Source of the DNA: Gammaproteobacteria bacterium
Lineage (GTDB): Bacteria; Pseudomonadota; Gammaproteobacteria; Chromatiales; Chromatiaceae
Reading direction: 5' to 3'
Length of the DNA: 12,844 nucleotides
NCBI GenBank assembly: GCA_019136395.1
Contig: JAGVUH010000087.1
Span: 1 to 12,844 of the forward strand
The notes under the pieces were generated by a model. That model saw only the letters and a program-made list of their open reading frames with translations. It was not told where the DNA came from and did no database searches. A program made the position numbers and the translations under genes. Below, piece after piece: positions 6,764 through 12,844 of this stretch. How positions within the stretch are numbered: the first letter of the stretch is position 1; each line of letters begins with the position of its first letter.

Positions 6764-7669
6764 TCAATCGGCCAGAATCTCGTCCAGGGTCTTGGCGGTG
6801 AGCACGCGCTCGGACCAGCGCAGCAGGGCCTCGGCATCGGCCGTCTCGATCCGCTGCGCGACGGCAGGGGGAAGTTCGCCAAAGCGCAGGCGGAGTTGGG
6901 TGGTCAGGATCCGCGCTTCCCCACGCTGCATCCCTTGTTGCATCCCTTGTTGCATCCCTTCCTCTCGGCCCTTCTCCAGAAAACGCTGCGCAAAACCGCT
7001 CATGGTGGCCACCTCGTGCGGGTAGAGTTGGGTGTAAAGCTGACGTTCATTGTCATCCAGGTCAGCATAGATGTCGACGAAGTCGAGGTACTTCAGCCGT
7101 TTCTCGGTGGACGGTTCCAGTTTGATCAGGCCGCGCACCGCCTGGGCGTAGACAAGCAGCTTGTCCTCGGGGGCATAGGCCATGTTGGGCAGATTGAGGC
7201 GGGCGACCAGGTTGGGGCTGTGCAGATGATCCAGGGCCGGGATTTGCTTCAGGGCGCAGGCCAGGTAGCGGAAATCGAGATAGGTCCTGGTCTCACTGCC
7301 CAAGGCCAGCCGGGTCGGAAAAGCCCCGGGGTGCAGAAAGATGACGACGGGCACGACGCGGTCGGTGGCGTAGAGCTCGGCCAGGTCCAGGCAGTAATGC
7401 GCCAGCCGGTGGATGGAAAAGCGCGCCGGCTCGGTTTCTTCCTCAAAGACGAATAGCAGGGCGGCCCGGCGGCCATCGGGCCACTCCACCAGCAGCGGGA
7501 CATCGAGCTCGCGAAAGCGCTCGCCGAGACGTTCCTTGAGTTGCTCCTCGCGGATCGGCAGGATGCGCGCCCCAGCGTCAACGGCCTGGGCCTCGACGGC
7601 GGCGAAGAAGCCGATGGCCTGGTGAGGGTAGTCGACGATGAGATTCTTGAAGTTCTGGTCGTGGCTCAT
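6764..7669 (-). CDS. Rpn-like PD-(D/E)XK family protein with DUF4351-type C terminus
   Basis: A 301-residue protein of the Rpn/'transposase_31-like' family, cytoplasmic, with no signal or membrane segment. The N-terminal half holds the PD-(D/E)XK-like core: LDVPLLVEW (55-63), then a hydrophobic strand and acidic triplet LLFVFEEETEPARFSIHRL (71-89), where related Rpn proteins have an E-x-Q/K active-site motif. Here the residue after the strand is Glu rather than Gln or Lys. A helical middle follows, then EKGREEGMQQGMQQGMQRG (232-250), the charged repeat common before the C-terminal domain, and a tail of the DUF4351 type (LRLRFGELPPAVAQRIETAD...). E. coli RpnA-type proteins are DNA endonucleases that raise recombination; the function of this branch is not established. 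The start ATG (7669) has no Shine-Dalgarno but a TATAAC box 8 bases before it. It is last of four minus-strand genes. Confidence 0.85.
   Translation of the reverse strand: MSHDQNFKNLIVDYPHQAIGFFAAVEAQAVDAGARILPIREEQLKERLGERFRELDVPLLVEWPDGRRAALLFVFEEETEPARFSIHRLAHYCLDLAELYATDRVVPVVIFLHPGAFPTRLALGSETRTYLDFRYLACALKQIPALDHLHSPNLVARLNLPNMAYAPEDKLLVYAQAVRGLIKLEPSTEKRLKYLDFVDIYADLDDNERQLYTQLYPHEVATMSGFAQRFLEKGREEGMQQGMQQGMQRGEARILTTQLRLRFGELPPAVAQRIETADAEALLRWSERVLTAKTLDEILAD
6927..6960 (-). repeat. 12-base tandem repeat coding for GMQQ units in the Rpn-like gene
   Basis: TGCATCCCTTGT occurs at 6927-6938 and 6939-6950, with a truncated third copy at 6951-6960. It is read in the Rpn-like gene as a repeated Met-Gln-Gln-Gly. 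Variable copy number here is common in this family and keeps frame. Confidence 0.85.
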
Positions 7670-7677
7670 GGGTGGCG

Positions 7678-7683
7678 GTTATA
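7678..7683 (-). promoter_or_regulatory. Candidate -10 box for the Rpn-like gene
   Basis: TATAAC on the minus strand, ending 8 bases before the ATG at 7669. There is no Shine-Dalgarno. If used, transcription would begin at or next to the start codon, giving a leaderless message. I find no good -35 at normal spacing, so support is modest. Confidence 0.35.
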
Positions 7684-7818
7684 GCGAATCCCGATTTAAG
7701 ACAGACTATTAACATGAAAAGGCGGGCCTGCTTCTTTCACCGGTAGAGGTGAGGCGGCCCTTCTTAAGCATTAGATAGATGAGATTAATGGCCACCAAGA
7801 AGTTGCGCTATGCTGTTG

Positions 7819-8010
7819 TTATTTTTGCTCTTCCACTAGCTTGCAGATTGTCTGCCCATCCGGATCAAGGCGGCGTATAACTTCCTGCGTACCCCCAAAA
7901 CCATCCCCGCGCGTGAAAAAGCTCAGGGCGCGAACCGGGTGTCCATTGTAAAAGTTGACGACGTAGATGATTTGTCCAGTCTTACCCGGTTTGGTGTAGG
8001 TCTTGCTCAT
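7819..8010 (-). CDS. Small basic/aromatic protein of unknown function (63 aa)
   Basis: A 63-residue ORF. The start at 8010 is chosen because AGGAGGAGG lies about 8 bases upstream, the strongest Shine-Dalgarno in the window; the frame stays open upstream to an ATG at 8121 without such a signal. The protein starts with a Lys/Thr/Gly-rich stretch (SKTYTKPGKTG), then IIYVVNFYNG and a region that reads as alternating strands (VRALSFFTRGDGFGG, EVIRRLDPDGQTICKLV), so a small beta-rich fold is plausible. There is no signal peptide or membrane segment. I do not recognise the family. The gene lies in a patch of visibly lower GC (about 7670-8160), 152 bases downstream of the helicase stop and 149 bases upstream of the Rpn-like start, which may mean it arrived separately. 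Confidence 0.7.
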   Translation of the reverse strand: MSKTYTKPGKTGQIIYVVNFYNGHPVRALSFFTRGDGFGGTQEVIRRLDPDGQTICKLVEEQK

Positions 8011-8162
8011 CGTATTGTCCTCCTCCTGTCCCCACCCATGGAGCTGATCAGTCGGTGCGAACTGGTGGCTGGTTTCTTTCGGGTCACCCTCATTGGTTAG
8101 CGGTATCCGCAAGTTGGTCATGATCTTAGCCCTGATCTAAATACACGCCGTTCTCTAACCGA

Positions 8163-10439
8163 CTACTGCCGCTCGGGGATGATCCGCCGATAGTAGGCGG
8201 CGATGGCCCCATCGGCCAAGGCGCGGATCTGGCCGAGCGCGGCCGGGTCGCTGATCCGGTTCCACAATCCCGGCGCGATGCGCACCCGGGAGGCGTCCTT
8301 GTCGTAGCGCAGGAAGCCGCGCTGAGCGAACTTGCGAAACGGCATCTCCAGAATCAGCCGCTGGATCTCCATCTCGGACAATTCCTCGACGCGGGCCATG
8401 CGCGCCCCCGGCTTTTCCACTGGCAGACCCTCGGCCTGGCGTTGGCAGTAAAAGTCACGGAAGGTCAGGGTGATCCGGTTCAGAGAGACGCTGCCCTGGT
8501 CGTCGACCGTATCCAGCAGGCACCGCAGCAGCACGGGCTTGTAGCTGGCGAACATGTCCATCTCCTCACAGAACGCGAAGAAACGCTCGCGGATGTTGGC
8601 GGCGGTAACGGGAGTCAGCCCGAACTGCCGGGCGATCTCTTCCTTTCGGTCCTTGCGGAAGTAAAAATAGCACCGGCTACCCATGGTCAGATCATGGTCC
8701 GGCTTCAGATCGCCGGCCAGGACCTTGCCGCGCAGATAGCCCTCCGCCGCCGCCAGGGCCAGCTCCAGCTCGGCGACGCTCAGCATGTCCTTGACGGTGC
8801 TCTGCCAGTCGAAGATATCCACCTCTTCCAGCCGCTCCGTCCAGATGCCCAGGTTGATGACGATGGGGTCGGTCGGGCCACAGGCATTCTCGTCGGCGAT
8901 ACGGTTCCGGGGGGCCAGCACCAGCCGGCCGGGGCGGTAAGTCCGGGTGCCGGTCAGGCGGTGCAGGTCCCAGCTCTGGTTGTACCGGCCAGCATTGTCG
9001 ACAAAGTCGAAGACCAGCAGGGATTCCTTGCCCGGCGCCTTACGGGTGCCGCGGCCCAGTTGCTGCATGTAGATGATCTTCGACAGGGTTGGCCGGGCCA
9101 TCAACAGGACCTCGACATCCGGACAATCCCAACCTTCGTTCAGCAGGTCGCAGGCACAGAGCATGTGCAGTTCGCCACGGGCGAAGGCGGCGAGTACCGC
9201 TTCGCGCTCGCGGGAAGGCATGGCGCCGGAGACGGAGCGGGCCGGGACGCCACGGGCGCGGAACAGCTCGGCGAGGGTCTCGCCGTGGCGCACGTTGACG
9301 CAGAAGGTGACCCCCTTGCGCCCGCGGACATGCTCCAGGTAGGTATCAACGATCAGGGCATTGCGGGCCGGGACGGTGATGGTGGTCTCCAGATCCTGGC
9401 GGTGGTACTGGACCTCGTTGAAGCGCACCCGGGAAAGGTCGACGTTGGTCTTGACGCGCACGCAGCGGATGGGAACCAACTCTTCGCGCTCGATTGCCTC
9501 CCGCAGCGACAGCCGGTGGGCGGCGTCGCGAAACAGCTCCAACACTGGCTTGCCGTCGGGGCGCTCCGGCGTCGCGGTGAGACCCAGGGTGAAGACGGGC
9601 TTGAAGTAGCCGAGGATGCGGCGATAGCTGTCAGAGGCCGCGTGATGGGCCTCGTCGATGATCAGATAGCGGAATTGGTCCGGGGGGATCTCGGCCAGGC
9701 GATTGCTCAGGGCCTGGACGGACGCGCAGACCACCTGCCGGTCCGGCTGCCAGCGACCGCCTTCAATGCGGCCATGATCGGCATCGGGCCAGAGGCGGGC
9801 GAATTCCCGGCTGGTCTGCTGGACCAGGTTCTTGCGATGAGCGATGTAGAGCACGGGACCGCCGACCCGCTTAGCGTCCTCGATGGCGGTGATGGTCTTG
9901 CCAGTGCCCGTGGCATGCTCCAGCAGTGCAATGGTTATGCCATCCAAGCGGATCTGGGCCAGCCAATCATGCGCCTCGTTCTGGTGGGTACGCAGGTCAA
10001 TGGCCGCCCCCGTCTGTCTGGGGAGGAAGTCGTCCATTTCCAGGAGACCGGGCACGCGCTGCAGGAACAGCGCCAGTTGGTCCTTGACCCGCTCAGGGTG
10101 GCAATCCAGTTCGTGGTCCGTCCAGCGGTAAACCTGCCAGCCGTGATAAATCAGGCTGTTCTGGCGTAGCAGATCGTCCTCGTACTTGGTTCGATCGAAA
10201 TCCGGCGGCTGGTAATGGGTGGGGCCATCCACCTCGAAGGCCAGCTTGCGATCGGCGGCGCGCAGGGCGAAGTCGATGAACCGCGCGGTGCCGTCGATAT
10301 CCAGGAACGGGAATTCCGGCGCCAGCAATCGCGTCTTCTCCAGGCCGAAGACCTGGGCGAACAGGGCGACAAAGTCATCCTCGGGCTGGGTCGAACGGTG
10401 GTGGGACTGAGGGGTGGGATTGTCGTGGGGCCTGGTCAT
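8163..10439 (-). CDS. DUF559-like nuclease fused to a DEAD/DEAH-box SF2 helicase
   Basis: A 758-residue protein from ATG 10439; a TTG-initiated form from 10496 would add 19 residues, and neither start has a clear Shine-Dalgarno. Residues 20-125 resemble DUF559/Vsr-fold PD-(D/E)XK nucleases: FIDFAL with Asp56, FEVDG with Glu69 and Asp71, then GWQVYRWTDHEL. The SF2 helicase core follows: Walker A ATGTGKT (176-182), DEAH box (262-265), motif III TATP (288-291) and motif VI QQLGRGTR (459-466), as in COG1061/RadD-like or type III restriction-subunit helicases. Residues about 500-758 are a C-terminal region I cannot name. The expected activity is ATP-driven DNA translocation or unwinding coupled to cleavage, in the cytoplasm. 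It lies 90 bases after the methyltransferase stop (33 if TTG is used), so an operon is likely. Restriction, repair and phage defence are all possible roles. Confidence 0.88.
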   Translation of the reverse strand: MTRPHDNPTPQSHHRSTQPEDDFVALFAQVFGLEKTRLLAPEFPFLDIDGTARFIDFALRAADRKLAFEVDGPTHYQPPDFDRTKYEDDLLRQNSLIYHGWQVYRWTDHELDCHPERVKDQLALFLQRVPGLLEMDDFLPRQTGAAIDLRTHQNEAHDWLAQIRLDGITIALLEHATGTGKTITAIEDAKRVGGPVLYIAHRKNLVQQTSREFARLWPDADHGRIEGGRWQPDRQVVCASVQALSNRLAEIPPDQFRYLIIDEAHHAASDSYRRILGYFKPVFTLGLTATPERPDGKPVLELFRDAAHRLSLREAIEREELVPIRCVRVKTNVDLSRVRFNEVQYHRQDLETTITVPARNALIVDTYLEHVRGRKGVTFCVNVRHGETLAELFRARGVPARSVSGAMPSREREAVLAAFARGELHMLCACDLLNEGWDCPDVEVLLMARPTLSKIIYMQQLGRGTRKAPGKESLLVFDFVDNAGRYNQSWDLHRLTGTRTYRPGRLVLAPRNRIADENACGPTDPIVINLGIWTERLEEVDIFDWQSTVKDMLSVAELELALAAAEGYLRGKVLAGDLKPDHDLTMGSRCYFYFRKDRKEEIARQFGLTPVTAANIRERFFAFCEEMDMFASYKPVLLRCLLDTVDDQGSVSLNRITLTFRDFYCQRQAEGLPVEKPGARMARVEELSEMEIQRLILEMPFRKFAQRGFLRYDKDASRVRIAPGLWNRISDPAALGQIRALADGAIAAYYRRIIPERQ

Positions 10440-10529
10440 GCGGCTTGCAGATCTCGATGGGTGGATGAACGACTCTGGAGCTCGAAGAGGCGTCAAATTT
10501 GCCGGGAAATCAATCGCCCTCGCGCAGAC

Positions 10530-11126
10530 TCACCCCGGCGCGGACTCGCACCGGCGCAGAAGGGCATTCAGCCAGCGCTCGTTTTCCCGGCCAGGACGTT
10601 GATCAGCGGTGATCCAGACGTCGAGCAGTTGCAGATTGGCGACGCGGTGATGCAACTCAGAAAGGCCGGCTTCATCCAGGTCGGTGAAGTGGCGCCCCTG
10701 ATCTTCACGCTCCCCGTGACCGTATTTGAAGGATGCGTACATTACGCCGCCGGAAACCAACGCCGCGGCGAGACGGCCCAGCGCGTCGGGCAGCTCCGCC
10801 GCCGGAAGATGCAGCAAGCTCGCGCAGGCCCAGACGCCATCAAAGGACACCCGCCAATCGATGTCCTGAAAACGCGCACGAAAGACGGGCTGTCCGGCGT
10901 AGGCTTCGGCAAGGGCGACAAGCGCGGGTGCGGCATCGAAGGCTGTCACGCGATAGCCCAGCTTGGCGAACGCGCGCAGGTCACGCCCGGAGCCACAGCC
11001 CGCATCGAGAATCCGCCCGGCGGGGGGCAACAAGGGCAAGAAGCGCTGATAGAGCGGTGACATATCAACGTCAACCGTGGCTTCGAAAAATGACTTTGCG
11101 TTATGCTGGTAATAGTCCATCTCCAT
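10530..11126 (-). CDS. Class I SAM-dependent methyltransferase
   Basis: A 198-residue single-domain methyltransferase. The start at 11126 has AAGG about 6 bases upstream; a second ATG two codons later has its GGAG too close to serve. SAM-binding motif I DAGCGSGRD is at 41-49, the acidic motif II residue is Asp64 (TAFDAAP), and motif IV-like FDGVWACASLLHLP is at 95-108. FKYGHGEREDQGRHFTDL (133-150) is characteristic of a widespread subgroup that begins with YYQxNAxxFF. No target-recognition domain or (N/D)PPY motif is seen, so a DNA-base methyltransferase is not indicated; small-molecule or TehB-like methylation is as likely. It is first in a probable operon with the nuclease-helicase and divergent from the M15-like gene. 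The fold is certain; the substrate is not. Confidence 0.9.
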   Translation of the reverse strand: MEMDYYQHNAKSFFEATVDVDMSPLYQRFLPLLPPAGRILDAGCGSGRDLRAFAKLGYRVTAFDAAPALVALAEAYAGQPVFRARFQDIDWRVSFDGVWACASLLHLPAAELPDALGRLAAALVSGGVMYASFKYGHGEREDQGRHFTDLDEAGLSELHHRVANLQLLDVWITADQRPGRENERWLNALLRRCESAPG

Positions 11127-11192
11127 GCCGTGCCTTCAGAACAGACGCGTTCAGAACCAAACAATCATCCGGCTCATTAATGCCAGGTCTCT

Positions 11193-11217
11193 GAGTGAAT
11201 TAGGTCTATTCTCACTC
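11193..11217. promoter_or_regulatory. Inverted repeat in the divergent promoter region
   Basis: GAGTGA (11193-11198) and TCACTC (11212-11217) are perfect inverted arms 13 bases apart, in the 117-base gap between the divergent methyltransferase and M15-like genes, 26 bases before the TTG start. The AT-rich centre could hold a -10 element. It fits a dimeric repressor operator, but the short arms make chance plausible. Confidence 0.35.
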
Positions 11218-11243
11218 CTACGCTTCTTGGGAGGAACGCCATC

Positions 11244-11804
11244 TTGGCAGCATCAGCGGCTGAACGCCTCCCCCAGACGCACATTCTGGACCAGGACAAG
11301 CCCTGCGGGCGCTATCTCAGCTTCCGCCAGCTCATCGCGTGCGGTGAGACCCAGGCGCGCACGGGCCTGGCCAACCTGCCGCGTCGGCCGGAGACCTACA
11401 ATGCCCTCCATGACCTGGCGACGCGGGTCCTGGACCCGGTGATCGACTGGTTCGGCATGATCCGGCTGACCTATGGCTTCTGCTCGCCGGCGTTGGCCCG
11501 CGCCATCCCCGGCTGCATCGATCCGTCGCGGGACCAGCATGCCGCCCACGAGCACAACCGCCGGGGTCAGCCGGTCTGCGCGCGGCTGGGAGCGGCGGTG
11601 GATTTCATCATCGATGACGAGAACATGCGGGAGGTGGCCCGCTGGATCGTCGCCAACACCCCCTTCGACCGACTCTACTTTTACGGCGATGACCTGCCAC
11701 TGCATGTCAGTTACGGGCCGGAGCAGGCCCGACAGGTGGTGGTGATGGTGGCCGGCCCCTCGGGGCGGCTGCTTCCACGGGTGACTGCCCTTGAGCAATT
11801 TTGA
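11244..11804 (+). CDS. Peptidase M15-like (D-Ala-D-Ala carboxypeptidase fold) protein
   Basis: A 186-residue protein with a TTG start at 11244, chosen because GGAGG (11230-11234) lies 9 bases upstream and no better ATG exists. The layout resembles M15-type proteins: 'LSFRQLIACGETQARTG' at 25-41 (like the F-x-L/E-L substrate-loop start), LTYGFCSPAL at 75-84 (compare the family's GYRSP), DQHAAHE at 97-103, GAAVDF at 116-121, and PLHVSYG at 152-158. His99, Asp120 and His154 would be the zinc ligands, but His99 and Asp120 are 21 residues apart instead of the usual seven, because a Cys/Arg-rich segment (104-115) is inserted. There is no signal peptide, which is odd for a wall enzyme; the target may be cytoplasmic or the fold reused. 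It is divergent from the methyltransferase/helicase operon, so joint function is possible but unproven. Confidence 0.6.
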   Translation: MAASAAERLPQTHILDQDKPCGRYLSFRQLIACGETQARTGLANLPRRPETYNALHDLATRVLDPVIDWFGMIRLTYGFCSPALARAIPGCIDPSRDQHAAHEHNRRGQPVCARLGAAVDFIIDDENMREVARWIVANTPFDRLYFYGDDLPLHVSYGPEQARQVVVMVAGPSGRLLPRVTALEQF

Positions 11805-11855
11805 GGATGCCCGTGCCGACACCAACAAATTTGATGCCCACGTGACCTAATCCCG

Positions 11856-12575
11856 ATGCCCATAACCGACTTCACCCCGGCCTTGGCCCTCTTCAACTTC
11901 CTACCGGTCGCCCTCACCGCCCTGGCCCTGTGGTTCCTTGCCCGCTATGTCGCCGATCAGGACCCGGCCGGCCAGGGCCTGGCTTGGCTGGGTGGCGGGC
12001 TGATCCTGGCCGGGGGGCTGGCCAAGGCGAGCTGGAAGTTGATCGCCGCGACTACTGGCCATGACCTGGTATGGCTGGCCAATGCGTTGTTCCCACTGAT
12101 GGCGCCGGGCTTCGCCCTGCTCGCCCTGGCCCTGTGGGGTGCCATCCGTCACCCGCGGGGGCGGCGGATTCCCGCTGGGCGCTGGTGGCTCGGTCTTGCC
12201 CCGGTGTTGATCGCCTTTGTCGCCGCCGCACTACGGCAGTGGGTGCTGGAGATTCCCCGGGGGTGGTTCCTGCCCCTGCTGATCCTCGCCAGTCTCGGCA
12301 ATCTGACGACCAGCCTGCTCTTGATCGGACTCTCCCTGCGCCTGCGGTGGTGGGGCCAAGCGGTCCTGTTCACAGTCAACCTACTGATGATCTTCGCGTT
12401 GCAGCCGATCGCCATGATCAGCCCCAAGTCCCTCGCCCTGCACTGGACGGAGCAGTCCCTGACGGCCCTCGGCACGACCGCCCTCGCCCTGGCCGCGTAT
12501 CGCCTCTGGCGCCTAGCCGGATCAGACCGCCCCCCCGGCCTCGCTGACCGGGTCATTCCGGCGGCCGGCACCTGA
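11856..12575 (+). CDS. Seven-helix integral membrane protein of unknown function
   Basis: A 239-residue, strongly hydrophobic protein. Membrane segments are read at about 8-30, 42-62, 72-96, 110-127, 136-158, 166-187 and 197-218. The loop at 97-109 (RHPRGRRIPAGR) is highly basic and should be cytoplasmic, which with the positive-inside rule puts the N terminus outside. No catalytic motif, transporter signature or known family is recognised. The ATG at 11856 has no Shine-Dalgarno; the gap to the M15-like gene is 51 bases, so the two could share a message. Downstream, a tandem repeat array starts about ten bases after the stop. Coding is supported by length, codon pattern and regular helix spacing. 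Confidence 0.75.
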   Translation: MPITDFTPALALFNFLPVALTALALWFLARYVADQDPAGQGLAWLGGGLILAGGLAKASWKLIAATTGHDLVWLANALFPLMAPGFALLALALWGAIRHPRGRRIPAGRWWLGLAPVLIAFVAAALRQWVLEIPRGWFLPLLILASLGNLTTSLLLIGLSLRLRWWGQAVLFTVNLLMIFALQPIAMISPKSLALHWTEQSLTALGTTALALAAYRLWRLAGSDRPPGLADRVIPAAGT

Positions 12576-12585
12576 CAAGACCACC

Positions 12586-12753
12586 CAGAAAAAGGCCGTT
12601 TTGCGAAACAAACCCATTTTTTCGACCCGTCCAAAAAGGCCTTTTTGCGAAACGAAGCCATTTTCCCGACTAGTCCAAAAAGGGCATTTTGCGAAACGAA
12701 GCCATTTTCTCGACCAGTCAGAAAAGGCCTTTTTTGCGAAACGAAGCCATTTC
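12586..12753. repeat. Four-copy 44-45-base tandem repeat array
   Basis: The anchor GCGAAAC recurs at 12603, 12647, 12691 and 12736, giving periods of 44, 44 and 45. Each unit reads roughly C-A-rich start, AAAAAGGCC followed by T4-T6, GCGAAACGAAGCCATTTT, then TCGACCAGT. Copy 2 has the perfect palindrome AAAAAGGCCTTTTT; copy 3 has lost it (AGGGCATTTT). Copies 2-4 share GCGAAACGAAGCCATTT exactly; copy 1 is the most diverged. The array is far more AT-rich than its surroundings. Both strands have open frames through it, but the period is not a multiple of three and the units change frame, so a protein is unlikely. Confidence 0.92.
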
Positions 12754-12844
12754 TGCCAGCTCTGGCGAAGGGTAACCAAGAGCCCTTACGCCCGCCCAGA
12801 ATGCAATTAATGGGCTGATTGATATGGCGTTTACTGACGCGGCG
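12754..12844. other. Window end after the repeat array
   Basis: Ninety bases in which I see no gene start, repeat unit or terminator. The short palindrome CCAGCTCTGG (12756-12765) is the only structure noted. Confidence 0.4.

Noticed and set aside
6677..7456. Plus-strand open frame antisense to the Rpn-like gene
   Set aside because: A shadow frame; the minus strand carries the family motifs and repeat. The plus translation is low-quality and runs across the intergenic spacer.
7724..7760. Stem GGGCC...GGCCC with inner CACC...GGTG after the 63-residue gene, as a minus-strand terminator
   Set aside because: The stem is interrupted by mismatched bases and followed only by CCTTTT after a gap; too weak to call.
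8442..10169. Long plus-strand open frame (575 codons) antisense to the helicase
   Set aside because: It mirrors the helicase codons in high-GC DNA; its translation has no domain, while the minus frame has every helicase motif.
10440..10496. TTG start at 10496 for the helicase, adding 19 residues
   Set aside because: No Shine-Dalgarno and an Arg/Ser/Pro-rich extra segment outside the nuclease domain; ATG 10439 preferred, though not proven.
12586..12753. CRISPR array
   Set aside because: The repeats are directly tandem with diverged copies and no unique spacers, and no cas gene is near.
12522..12810. Open frames on both strands through the tandem repeat (e.g. repeated FAK or KRSHF text)
   Set aside because: The 44-base period is not a multiple of three, so units are read in changing frames; no Shine-Dalgarno. 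This is typical of repeats read as protein by chance.

Overview
The window is high-GC DNA (by eye about two thirds G+C, GCC/CTG/GGC-rich codons) from a Gram-negative bacterium. Lipoprotein, Tat-type and c-type cytochrome export features, an Rpn/DUF4351-type protein and the general gene style fit a gammaproteobacterium, perhaps a purple sulfur bacterium of the Chromatiaceae. That placement is inference from protein style; no rRNA or marker gene is present. No tRNA, rRNA, CRISPR array, integrase or complete insertion sequence is visible.

Left part (1-6658). The window opens inside an HtpX-like M48 metalloprotease with a long C-terminal extension that looks TerB-like at its end. Converging on it is a minus-strand pair: a Tat-exported FAD amine oxidase (2141-3895) followed 14 bases later by a small exported c-type cytochrome (1638-2126). 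Together they look like a periplasmic amine or amino-acid dehydrogenase with its own electron acceptor. Divergent from the oxidase is a 61-residue helical protein, then a second M48 protease (a LoiP/YggG-like lipoprotein) and a membrane-anchored lipase-like alpha/beta hydrolase, all on the plus strand. The window therefore has a clear envelope theme.

Middle part (6764-11126, minus strand). Four genes run in one direction. In transcription order they are a small class I SAM methyltransferase, a DUF559-like nuclease fused to an SF2 helicase, an unrecognised 63-residue protein in a less GC-rich patch, and an Rpn-like PD-(D/E)XK protein. The methyltransferase and nuclease-helicase are probably one operon and are the best candidate here for a DNA-processing or defence module.

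Right part (11244-12844, plus strand). A TTG-started protein resembling M15 peptidases is divergent from the methyltransferase. It is followed by a seven-helix membrane protein of unknown role and then a four-copy tandem repeat of 44-45 bases carrying an AT-flanked GGCC palindrome.

Unusual features cutting across the window are low-complexity inserts in the middle of otherwise normal enzymes (amine oxidase, alpha/beta hydrolase, and the first M48 protein's linker), a G-quadruplex-prone hexamer array inside the cytochrome gene, an 11-C tract just before a start codon, and several starts with C-rich leaders and no Shine-Dalgarno sequence.
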